Assembly (NCBI GenBank): GCA_002428215.1
Contig: DIUI01000111.1
Coordinates: forward strand, 1-43,579
Direction: 5' to 3'
Source of the DNA: Prolixibacteraceae bacterium UBA6162
Lineage (GTDB): Bacteria; Bacteroidota; Bacteroidia; Bacteroidales; Prolixibacteraceae
Length of the DNA stretch: 43,579 bases
Made by a program: the position numbers and the translations under genes. The notes under the pieces are model-generated. The model was not told the origin of the DNA and ran no database searches. It was given only the letters and a program-made list of their open reading frames with translations. How positions within the stretch are numbered: position 1 is the stretch's first letter; every line of letters starts with the position of its first letter. Below, in pieces: positions 17,156 to 25,106 of the stretch.

Positions 17156-18364
17156 ATGAAAAAAGAATTCATTGTATTAAGTGCAGCCCTTGTTTTTGGG
17201 TTGTTTTTATCATCATGCGAAAAAGAAGTTGAAAACCCTGAAGAAGAAGTGGAGACATCAGCGAGGATTACCGCCAACATCTCCGAGAATACGCGTTGGT
17301 CGTCGGGAACTGTATATATACTTGGGGGTAGGATAACAGTTTTAGACGGAGCAACTCTTACCATCGAACCCGGTACCATTATAAAAGGTGAAGCAGGTAC
17401 TCAAGCCAATGCAACGGCATTGTTGGTAGCCAGAGGTGGAAAACTTATAGCAGAAGGTACTCCAACTGCCCCTATAATTTTTACTACCATTGCCGATGAG
17501 ATTCAGCCTTCCGATATCGTTGCAGGAAATTTTGGCAGCCCCAATCTTGATCCTGATGTTAATGGTTTATGGGGTGGCGTTATAGTTTTGGGAAAGGCTC
17601 CCATTTCGGTATCCAATTCATCCGGTGATGTCTCTGAGGTTCAGATTGAGGGAATTCCAACTTCGGATCAGAATGGCCTTTATGGAGGAAATGTTGCCAA
17701 CGACAATTCAGGAATATTAAAGTACATTTCCATAAGGCATGGTGGTACTAATATTGGTGCGGGTAATGAGATAAATGGATTAACCCTGGGTGGTGTTGGT
17801 TCCGGAACCGTGATCGAGAATATTGAAGTAGTGGCCAACCAGGATGATGGTATTGAATGGTTTGGAGGTACAGTAAATGTTAAAAATGCACTGGTATGGA
17901 ATGTTGGTGATGATGCTATCGACACGGATCAGTCTTGGGCTGGTACTTTAGATAATTTTGTGATTATTGCCCCTGAAGATCATAATTTTGAACTCGATGG
18001 ACCAGAGGGTTCTTTCATGGCTGGTCATATCATTAAAAACGGAACTGTTATAGCCAACGATTCGGCTGCTGGCAGGTTTTCCAACGATTTAATTAACCTG
18101 GATGACAATTCCAGGGTACAACTGCAAAACATATTTTTCACAGGAATTAGCGAGGGTCAAAAGATCAATCGAGTGGTTTTCAATACTGGTCAGGTTTCTT
18201 TTGAAGGCATTCAATTAAAGGTTGCTGCCGATAATTTGGCATCACATGTAAATGGCACAGTGCCTGCAGGTGTTACAGCAGTTACTACGCCAACTGTAGG
18301 AGCTAATATTTCAGTATTTGGATGGACTTGGGCTGCCAAAGCTGGGAAACTGTCAGGGCTTTAA
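17156..18364 (+). CDS. Surface lipoprotein with beta-helix-like repeats, partner of the next TonB receptor
   Basis: 402-residue protein from the ATG at 17156. The lipoprotein signal ends in LFLSSC (Cys21), followed by an acidic stretch EKEVENPEEEVE, the kind of sequence linked to surface export of Bacteroidota lipoproteins. The body is built of short strands with Gly/Asn turns (GGRITVLDGATLTIEPGT, GLWGGVIVLGKAPI, DGIEWFGGTVNVKNALVW), as in a right-handed beta-helix. Proteins of this type occur next to TonB-dependent receptors in Bacteroidota and may be the surface capture partner. The substrate is unknown; the nearby PhoR/PhoB-like pair makes phosphate compounds worth testing. A hairpin after the stop may raise its level relative to the receptor. 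Confidence 0.7.
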   Translation: MKKEFIVLSAALVFGLFLSSCEKEVENPEEEVETSARITANISENTRWSSGTVYILGGRITVLDGATLTIEPGTIIKGEAGTQANATALLVARGGKLIAEGTPTAPIIFTTIADEIQPSDIVAGNFGSPNLDPDVNGLWGGVIVLGKAPISVSNSSGDVSEVQIEGIPTSDQNGLYGGNVANDNSGILKYISIRHGGTNIGAGNEINGLTLGGVGSGTVIENIEVVANQDDGIEWFGGTVNVKNALVWNVGDDAIDTDQSWAGTLDNFVIIAPEDHNFELDGPEGSFMAGHIIKNGTVIANDSAAGRFSNDLINLDDNSRVQLQNIFFTGISEGQKINRVVFNTGQVSFEGIQLKVAADNLASHVNGTVPAGVTAVTTPTVGANISVFGWTWAAKAGKLSGL

Positions 18365-18430
18365 TTTTAGGCTTAATACAAATATTGAAGCGGGGTTAAA
18401 CCCAAAGTTCCAAATAATATTCTTAGCGGA

Positions 18431-18462
18431 AAACAGACCTGTTCTGAAAGACAGGTCTGTTT
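18431..18462 (+). terminator. Hairpin between lipoprotein and receptor genes (partial terminator candidate)
   Basis: AAACAGACCTGT (18431-18442) and ACAGGTCTGTTT (18451-18462) form a perfect 12-bp stem with an 8-base loop. Only a few Ts follow, so it may end part of the transcripts or protect the 3' end of the lipoprotein mRNA, giving more lipoprotein than receptor. Confidence 0.7.
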
Positions 18463-18486
18463 GTCCTAAAAAACAAACCATTTGAA

Positions 18487-21378
18487 ATGAAAATCCTGTA
18501 CTTTTTTCTTTTTACGCTGATAACTTTAACTGCCGTTTCCCAGAATGGTCGAATTGTAGGTACCGTAATTGACGATAAAACTGGTGAAACCTTGGTTGGG
18601 GTATCGGTAGTGGTACCGAATTCGATTGTTGGAAGTTCTACTGACCTCGACGGGCAATTTGTTCTAAGTATAGCACCAGGGGTATATAATCTTCAAGTAT
18701 CCTATATTTCATATCAAACTGTGATTGTTCAAGATATACGGATTGGCAATGGTGAGACTATTTCTCTCGGAAACATAAGACTGCCCGAAAGCACCCTCAA
18801 TCTCGAGGAGGTAGTGGTTTCTGCTGACATAATCCGGACTACCGAAGCCTCTTTGAATACCATAAGAAGGCAGTCGGCCGTAATGCTCGACGGTATTTCC
18901 TCCGCGAGGATGAGGTTTACCGGTGACAATAATGCTGCTGAGGCTGTAAAGCGTGTGACAGGAATTTCAGTGGAAGATGGAAAATACATATATGTACGTG
19001 GATTAGGTGACCGATACTCAAAAACTACGTTGAATGGCGTTGATATACCTGGTCTGGACCCTGACCGTAACAGTCTTCAACTCGACATCCTGCCGTCGGG
19101 CTTAATAGACAATATGCTGGTTAGCAAAAACTTTACCGCCGATATGCCTGCGGATTTTACTGGCGGTTCAATGAATGTTGAGACAAAGGATTTCCCGGAT
19201 TCGAAAATCATATCATTTTCAGTTAGTACCTCTTACAATCCCGACATGCACTTCAATTCAGAGTACCTGCAGTATTCAGGAGGGCGTACTGATTTCCTTG
19301 GGTTCGACGATGGAACCAGAGCTTTACCTGCCGGTGCTGGATTGGCTCGAATACCTACCCCCATTAGTGGACACTCGCAACAAGAGGTGGTTAGTTTCCT
19401 TCAAAGTTTTAATCCTGAGCTTGGTACATCGCGAAAAACCAGCCCAATGGATCTTAGTATTGGATTCTCACTGGGAAACCAGTTCAATATTTCGGAAAAC
19501 AACAGCCGGAGCCCCAAACTAGGATATATCTTCTCACTTACATGGAAATCGGATTACAAGTATTACAACGATGTTTTTTATGGAGAATACCAGCGTTACA
19601 TCGATCCCGCTAAAACAGATCTTCGCTATGCCACCCGGCAAACTGGTGAAATAGGAGAAAGGAATGTGTTGGCAGGGATACTCGGAGGGCTGGCGCTAAA
19701 GACCCAATATTCACGATTCCGGCTAACTGCCATGCATCTGCAGAATGGAGAAAGTCGTGCCGGAAAGTTTCAAATTGAAAACGACGGTGAGGCAGTAGGA
19801 CAGTCGGGATATCGGGCAATCTCCGATAACTTAGAGTACAATCAGAGATCTGTCACCAATTTCCTGCTCAGTGGCACCCACGCACCAAGAAGCTCAGGTT
19901 GGGAAGTAGATTGGCGTATCTCACCAACGATTTCTACCTCCGACGATCCGGATATTCGCAAAACTGCTTTTACAATAACAGATAGTGGAAGCAGCTTTAT
20001 GGCAGGTGCCGGTGGTAATCCAACTCGTATCTGGCGTACCTTGAATGAGTTGAATGCAGTTTCGAAGTTGGATGTTACCCATACCTATTCATTTCGAGGT
20101 ACAGAGGCTAAACTCAAAATGGGCATCAGTCATACCTATAAACAGCGTGAATATGAAATCCTTTTTTTCGATGTTCAGTTCTTTGGAGGCCAATCGTGGC
20201 CAAATCCCGATCCTGCCACAGTGCTGAATCCTGAAAATCTATGGCCTAACCGTCCGAACAGTATATATTATCAGTCGGGAAACCCCAGGCCTAATCCTAA
20301 TGCTTATGCATCGAATGTGCATAATTCAGGCGTTTATATTTCCTCAGAGATTGACATTTTTCCCAGGGTTAAAACCATTGTAGGGGTAAGGATGGAGAAT
20401 TTTGTACAGCGCCATACGGGTCGTGATCAGCGATATGCCTCAGGTGACACCCAAGGGGGGTTAAATTTTAGCAATCAGAAAGTACTGGAGTCTTACGATT
20501 TTTTCCCCTCTGTCAATGTGATATATTCGCCCACAGACAACCAGAAACTGAGGCTCTCATGGTCGGAAACCATTGCCAGACCCTCATTTAAGGAACTATC
20601 GTTTGCCCAGATCCTTGATCCGATTTCAAACAGAATATTTAATGGTAGCCTATTCTCCTATCCCGGTTGGGATGGCAAGCTGACAGAAACCCGTATTATG
20701 AACTTTGATATGCGTTGGGAACTTTTTCAAGAAAGGGGACAATTGGTATCGTTGAGTGCTTTTTACAAGACCTTTGATAAACCTATCGAGCTTGTTCGAA
20801 TCCCTGAACAGCAGACAAGCACTGAATACCAGCCACGCAATGTAGGTAACGGTCAACTCATTGGCATAGAGTTGGAATTCCGAAAAGACCTTGATTTTAT
20901 TTTACCGTCGTGGAGGAATTTACACATCAGCGGCAATTTAACAGTGGTTCAATCCACGATTGATATGACAGAACTTGAGTATAATTCACGGAAAACGTAT
21001 GAAAAATCGGGCGAAATTATTCCCACTGAAAGACGGATGGCTGGCCAATCGCCTTATGTAATCAATGGAGGGGTTGGCTATAATCATCCTGGTTCAGGCA
21101 CGGAAGCCGGCCTTTTTTACAATGTTAAGGGCCCAACGTTGTCTATTGTAGGTGCCGGTCTATTCCCTGATATTTATACTGAACCATTTCATAGCCTTAA
21201 TTTTAGTCTGTCTAGGATGATTGGCTTTGAACGAAAAACCAACCTAGTATTTCGCGTTTCAAATATCTTGGATTCAACGAATGTTAGTCAATATCATTCT
21301 TATGGTGCGCAAGGGGAGACGTATAGCAGCATTCGTCCTGGCAGGTCTTTTAATTTCGGGGTAACACATCGATTCTAA
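18487..21378 (+). CDS. TonB-dependent outer-membrane receptor with N-terminal carboxypeptidase-regulatory domain
   Basis: 963-residue receptor. In order: signal peptide (MKILYFFLFTLITLTAVSQ), CarboxypepD_reg-like domain at about 20-105 (NGRIVGTVIDDKTGETLVGV, DLDGQFVLSIAPGVYNL), plug domain at about 130-260 (YVRGLGDRYSKTTLNGV, FTADMPADFTGGSMNVETKD), and a large beta-barrel to the end (RPGRSFNFGVTHRF, ending in Phe). It is not a SusC-type protein; it resembles the receptor group that pairs with the beta-helix lipoprotein upstream. It imports a ligand across the outer membrane with energy from TonB. The ligand cannot be named. It is convergent with the histidine kinase gene. Confidence 0.92.
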   Translation: MKILYFFLFTLITLTAVSQNGRIVGTVIDDKTGETLVGVSVVVPNSIVGSSTDLDGQFVLSIAPGVYNLQVSYISYQTVIVQDIRIGNGETISLGNIRLPESTLNLEEVVVSADIIRTTEASLNTIRRQSAVMLDGISSARMRFTGDNNAAEAVKRVTGISVEDGKYIYVRGLGDRYSKTTLNGVDIPGLDPDRNSLQLDILPSGLIDNMLVSKNFTADMPADFTGGSMNVETKDFPDSKIISFSVSTSYNPDMHFNSEYLQYSGGRTDFLGFDDGTRALPAGAGLARIPTPISGHSQQEVVSFLQSFNPELGTSRKTSPMDLSIGFSLGNQFNISENNSRSPKLGYIFSLTWKSDYKYYNDVFYGEYQRYIDPAKTDLRYATRQTGEIGERNVLAGILGGLALKTQYSRFRLTAMHLQNGESRAGKFQIENDGEAVGQSGYRAISDNLEYNQRSVTNFLLSGTHAPRSSGWEVDWRISPTISTSDDPDIRKTAFTITDSGSSFMAGAGGNPTRIWRTLNELNAVSKLDVTHTYSFRGTEAKLKMGISHTYKQREYEILFFDVQFFGGQSWPNPDPATVLNPENLWPNRPNSIYYQSGNPRPNPNAYASNVHNSGVYISSEIDIFPRVKTIVGVRMENFVQRHTGRDQRYASGDTQGGLNFSNQKVLESYDFFPSVNVIYSPTDNQKLRLSWSETIARPSFKELSFAQILDPISNRIFNGSLFSYPGWDGKLTETRIMNFDMRWELFQERGQLVSLSAFYKTFDKPIELVRIPEQQTSTEYQPRNVGNGQLIGIELEFRKDLDFILPSWRNLHISGNLTVVQSTIDMTELEYNSRKTYEKSGEIIPTERRMAGQSPYVINGGVGYNHPGSGTEAGLFYNVKGPTLSIVGAGLFPDIYTEPFHSLNFSLSRMIGFERKTNLVFRVSNILDSTNVSQYHSYGAQGETYSSIRPGRSFNFGVTHRF

Positions 21379-21461
21379 AGGATTTTCTATATCCAAAGTT
21401 CTGGTTGAAAATCTTGTTTTGGTTTTGATTAAGTATTCGGTTTGGGATTACTTCCGTAAAT

Positions 21462-23234
21462 TTAACTGTGGTGCTTCTTGGCAAGCGTGAAGAGAAACTC
21501 AATACCCCCTCCAGCTGGATTCCTTCCCGATATCTCTCCTTTGTGCAACTGGATCGCATTCTTTACAATCGCCAGTCCTAACCCTGTTCCACCAGCTTCT
21601 CGGGTTCGCCCATGATCTACCCGATAAAACCGTTCAAAAATTCGAGGCAGATGTTCATCAGGAATTCCATTCCCGGTATCAGAATAGGAAAAATAGTAGT
21701 ACTGATTGTCCTCATGGTAAACCTTCACCAACAGGGAAATACCCTCGCCACCGTAATTTATAGAATTTTCTACAAAGTTTTGGAACACAGAGAAGAGTAA
21801 AGATTCGTTCCCATGAACCACCACATCTTCAGTTACTTCACTTATCAGGGTTATGTTTTTTTCAGCCATACGGGTGGCGAAATTTTCAGCTACTTCACTT
21901 ACAACCGATTGTATGCTAACTTTTTTAAATGGAAATAGCTCCCCGGCATCCTCGATGTTGCTCAGCAGTGATACATCGTTGATCAGTTCGTTCAGTCGCT
22001 CCGCCTGGAGGTAAGTCTTTTCAAGAAAATACTTCTGCTTGTCTTCGGGGAGCGGCCATTTGCTGATTATTGTCTCGAGATATCCTTTGATTGAAGCAAG
22101 AGGGGTTTTTAATTCATGGGCGATGTTCGAAGTAATTTGTTGCTTCATAAGTCTTTGTTTCTCTAAGCGCGTTATGTCTGTAATTACGACCTCAAAACTT
22201 TTTTCTGGAAAAACGATACTTTGCAACCTGAAATATTTTTCACCGGCACTGATTACATAATCGAGCCTTGGCAGTTCTTCATTGTGTCCAATCTTTTCAT
22301 TCAGGTGTTTCTCCAGAAATTGATTCAACTTATTAAATGAACTCATTGAGAAAATATCTTCAACGCGGGTAACTGTTTTTTTAGAAATTATAGTCACAAA
22401 ATGGACAAAATGGCTGTTCGATAAGGTTTTTTGTCTTACTGAAGAAAAAAACGCTATTCCTTCGTTCAAGGCGTTTAAGTGGTTAAAGAGCTTTTCCCTT
22501 TCGGCAGCCAGTTCGTCTTTTGTGTTTTTGAGGTTATTGTAAATGCTGATAATTTGGCTGCTAATTATCCCCAATTCATTATGTGGAAATGTATACACCG
22601 GTTCAGCCAGTTCGTCTTGCCCGGCTTTAACCGAAAAGTCTTTTAGCTGCGTGATAGCATCTGCCAATCTCACCGTCACCAGGTAGAGCAAAAACCCTAT
22701 CATTGAAAAGGCTAGGGCTATGAAAATGATAAAATTACGTTCTGCTTTCAGAAAATTACGGATTTGTACATTGTAAATCACTGCCGTTCTGATGTAATAA
22801 TCCGGGAACTTCCTTGCGAAATAGTAATATTTTTCCTGCGTGGTGTCTGACACCCTGATGTTTGACCCTTTCCCAATTTGATTCGCCTTTTCAATTTCAG
22901 GACGGTGTAGATGGTTTTCTATAGCCGAATAGTCCTGAACACTACTGTCAAAGAGTATAGTGCCGTCAGTTCTCACCAGGGTTATGCGAATATTAGGCTG
23001 AGGCAGAATAGCATACAATTCCATTAATCGATGCATTTCGCCACTGTTTACCAGATTGTTTTGCTCGATAAATCTATGTGCGATTCCGGAAATGTTATCA
23101 AGGGTGTTCTCAAGTGTTGCAGTACGGTATTGTTTTTCCCGCTTGTATTGCCAGGTAAGAATTGCAACTGTAAATAGGATAAAAATGATAAAGAAGTAGA
23201 AAAAAACTTCACCTCTGAATGATTTGCGAATCAT
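21462..23234 (-). CDS. Membrane sensor histidine kinase, PhoR-like
   Basis: 590-residue kinase. It has a membrane segment near residues 10-27, a periplasmic sensor part of about 140 residues, a second membrane segment at about 166-190 (FIIFIALAFSMIGFLLYLV), and a HAMP/coiled-coil and PAS-like region. The core follows: the phospho-accepting His373 in SNIAHELKTPLASIKGYLET, N box FQNFVENSINYG, G1 DTGNGIPDEHLPRIFERF and G2 GGTGLGLAIVKNAI. The gene starts 13 bases after the response regulator stop, so the two form one operon. The arrangement matches PhoR-type kinases, which sense phosphate limitation, but other signals are possible. The receptor and lipoprotein next door are candidate targets. Confidence 0.9.
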   Translation of the reverse strand: MIRKSFRGEVFFYFFIIFILFTVAILTWQYKREKQYRTATLENTLDNISGIAHRFIEQNNLVNSGEMHRLMELYAILPQPNIRITLVRTDGTILFDSSVQDYSAIENHLHRPEIEKANQIGKGSNIRVSDTTQEKYYYFARKFPDYYIRTAVIYNVQIRNFLKAERNFIIFIALAFSMIGFLLYLVTVRLADAITQLKDFSVKAGQDELAEPVYTFPHNELGIISSQIISIYNNLKNTKDELAAEREKLFNHLNALNEGIAFFSSVRQKTLSNSHFVHFVTIISKKTVTRVEDIFSMSSFNKLNQFLEKHLNEKIGHNEELPRLDYVISAGEKYFRLQSIVFPEKSFEVVITDITRLEKQRLMKQQITSNIAHELKTPLASIKGYLETIISKWPLPEDKQKYFLEKTYLQAERLNELINDVSLLSNIEDAGELFPFKKVSIQSVVSEVAENFATRMAEKNITLISEVTEDVVVHGNESLLFSVFQNFVENSINYGGEGISLLVKVYHEDNQYYYFSYSDTGNGIPDEHLPRIFERFYRVDHGRTREAGGTGLGLAIVKNAIQLHKGEISGRNPAGGGIEFLFTLAKKHHS

Positions 23235-23247
23235 ATTCTACTCAATA

Positions 23248-23931
23248 TTAGTCGTTCTTAAAACAATATCCATAGCCGGATTTGCCCTTTATGTATTGGC
23301 CATAATTGCCAATTTTCTTTCTTAAGCGCGCTATATTAACATCTACGTTGCGATCCGTTACGATTACATCGTCGTCCCATACCTGGTGAAGAATCTCCTC
23401 TCGACTAATATACCTATCCATATTTTTCATTAGGAGAACAAGAATGTCGAACTCTTTGCGTGTCAAGTCAACGGCTTGACTGGCTATCAATGTTTCCTTC
23501 CCCTGTAGGTCAATTTCCAATTCTCTGAAATGCAACTTTTTTGTTAATTCTGACTTTTTTACATTTCTTTTAAGGATGGCTTTAACCCGAGCAATCACCT
23601 CCCTGATAGAGAAGGGTTTGGCAATATAGTCATCGGCACCCAAATTGAATCCGGTCAGTATGTCATTTTCCTCCCCCCGGGCCGTCAGGAATATAAACGG
23701 GATCTCCAATTTCCTTTCTTTTCGCAGAATATTGGCTACTTTAAAGCCCGAAATGCCACCCATCATAATGTCAAGGATGATTAGGTCATATTCTTCTGGC
23801 GATTGCTCCAATGCCTCTTCACCCGATTTGACCGTTTTGACCAGATATCCCTCACTTTCAAGATTATACTGTAATATTTCACACAAATCCCTTTCGTCGT
23901 CTACAATGAGAATTTTATTGTTTTGTTCCAT
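23248..23931 (-). CDS. OmpR/PhoB-family response regulator
   Basis: 227-residue regulator. The receiver domain spans residues 1-120, with the acidic pair Asp11/Asp12 (LIVDDERDL), phospho-acceptor Asp54 (LIILDIMMGG), the conserved Thr in FIFLTARG and Lys in YIAKPFS. The winged-helix DNA-binding domain of the Trans_reg_C type is at about 130-225 (LTRKEFDILVLLMKN, ILHQVWDDDVIVTDRNVDV, VNIARLRKKIG, KGKSGYGYCF). This group binds direct repeats spaced by about 11 bases; one such repeat lies upstream of the lipoprotein gene. It is the first gene of the two-gene operon with the kinase. Confidence 0.93.
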   Translation of the reverse strand: MEQNNKILIVDDERDLCEILQYNLESEGYLVKTVKSGEEALEQSPEEYDLIILDIMMGGISGFKVANILRKERKLEIPFIFLTARGEENDILTGFNLGADDYIAKPFSIREVIARVKAILKRNVKKSELTKKLHFRELEIDLQGKETLIASQAVDLTRKEFDILVLLMKNMDRYISREEILHQVWDDDVIVTDRNVDVNIARLRKKIGNYGQYIKGKSGYGYCFKND

Positions 23932-24304
23932 TTGTTAGCCGTTGGGTTTCTTTGTAAAGTTAAAATGATTTTAATAAGCAAGCAACTAGGACTTGGGAGA
24001 TAGGGGCCGACTTTACGATTAAGAGAGACTATATCTAAATTTGAATTTTATCGGCTTTACTGTGAATGTAAGTCTTCAATTTTCAGAATGTTGGTCAATA
24101 AAGTATTTTCATAATTGATACATTCAAATCAAAGGCTATGGGTAAAATATTTACAGATTTTCGGAGATATCGATTCCTGCGAATTGGAATGTAGAGAGGT
24201 GCTTACAAAAGATTGAATGAAAATTGTGGTTGGGTTAAGGGTGTTTAAATCCCCTGAATCTTTTAATGTTCAGGGGATTCTGTGCTTTTAGATACTTTCA
24301 AATG
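23932..24304 (-). other. Intergenic region with a terminator for tmRNA
   Basis: No credible gene. AATCCCCTGAA (24248-24258) and TTCAGGGGATT (24269-24279) form a perfect 11-bp stem with a 10-base loop, 26 bases beyond the tmRNA 3' end on the minus strand. This fits a terminator or 3'-processing hairpin, though the T-run is short. The rest, down to 23932, should hold the promoter of the response-regulator/kinase operon; no clear element is seen. Confidence 0.6.
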
Positions 24305-24697
24305 TGGAGCTGGCGGGAGTCGAACCCGCGTCCAAACGAGGAAGCTGTAAGCTTTCTACATGTTTATCTCCGACTTGGTTTTCGAATACCGGCTGGATCA
24401 GAGCCACCGACCGGTACCTTATCTCCTTAACTTTATCTGCAAACCGGAGCCTTGTGCAGACTATCCCTCAATTGCTGCGCCACTGAACCCGGATGGATGA
24501 AGGCCTGACCTCCGGAGTGACGTCTCGTTCCAGCACCTAGTACCGGAAGATGCCTAATCTACTTTGCTTCGATTAAGCGGCGAGAGCGTAGTTATTTTCG
24601 CCAGTTGTGGTTTGAACGCCGTTTTTAACGAGCTGTGCGATCAAAGCCCGACATGCTTACATACCTCTTCTGCCCGCTGTCAAAACCGGTCAGCCCC
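24305..24697 (-). ncRNA. ssrA: Transfer-messenger RNA (tmRNA)
   Basis: About 393 nt. On the minus strand the 5' end reads GGGGCTGACCGGTTTTGACA and the 3' end GGGTTCGACTCCCGCCAGCT, then CCA-like tail positions. The two ends pair as a tRNA-Ala-like acceptor stem and T-arm. The tag frame reads GENNYALAA and then stop, typical of Bacteroidota. The 3' end reads CTCCACAT, so the terminal CCA is not encoded and must be added. tmRNA with SmpB frees stalled ribosomes and marks the unfinished protein for degradation. The ends are placed by the acceptor-stem pairing and may be off by one or two bases. Confidence 0.97.
24573..24602 (-). other. tmRNA tag-peptide reading frame, GENNYALAA plus stop
   Basis: Nine sense codons and TAA inside ssrA, beginning at GGC 24602-24600 and ending at 24573. 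The C-terminal ALAA is the signal read by ClpXP-type proteases. Confidence 0.95.
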
Positions 24698-24843
24698 ATT
24701 GGTATGATTGGAATTACTTCAATTAACCTGTCGGATTAAATACCCTGCAAATCGATTTGGTGTTTCCCAATTTGTGTGCAAAAATACTCAAATTTGAGGC
24801 CCATTCCTATAATTATCGTAACTTCCTTCAAAATCCAAAAATT

Positions 24844-25101
24844 ATGCAACGAACTGTATTACTTATTCTGGTTCAGCACCGACGCGAAACGGCCGAAATG
24901 GTGCAAAAGATTTTAACAGGTTGGGGATGTTTCATAAAAACGCGCTTGGGCATTCATGATGGTGTGCTCGAAAACTGTTCCGACAGCGGACTGATTTTTC
25001 TTGAACTTACCGGCAGGTTTGAAGAGCATGAAGAGATTACCCGAAAACTTAATTTACTGAAGGGTGTCGATGCCCGACTTGTCAAGCTCGATACCGATTA
25101 A
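24844..25101 (+). CDS. TM1266-like small ferredoxin-fold protein
   Basis: 85 residues from the ATG at 24844; an in-frame start at 24757 would add a segment with no resemblance to the family. The layout is beta (RTVLLILVQ), helix (AEMVQKILTGWG), beta pair (CFIKTRLGIHDG, SGLIFLELTG), helix (EEITRKLNLLKG), beta (DARLVKLDT), which matches the small ACT/ferredoxin-like TM1266 family, named putative regulator of the iron-only hydrogenase system. No hydrogenase or maturase gene is in the window. A perfect palindrome CTCAAATTTGAG (24787-24798) lies upstream. It is divergent from tmRNA and ends five bases from the converging nuclease gene. Confidence 0.65.
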   Translation: MQRTVLLILVQHRRETAEMVQKILTGWGCFIKTRLGIHDGVLENCSDSGLIFLELTGRFEEHEEITRKLNLLKGVDARLVKLDTD

Positions 25102-25106
25102 GCAAG

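Noticed and set aside
24304..24486. Plus-strand reading frame of 60 codons
   Set aside because: It lies on the opposite strand of the tmRNA gene and arises from its sequence; it has no family resemblance.
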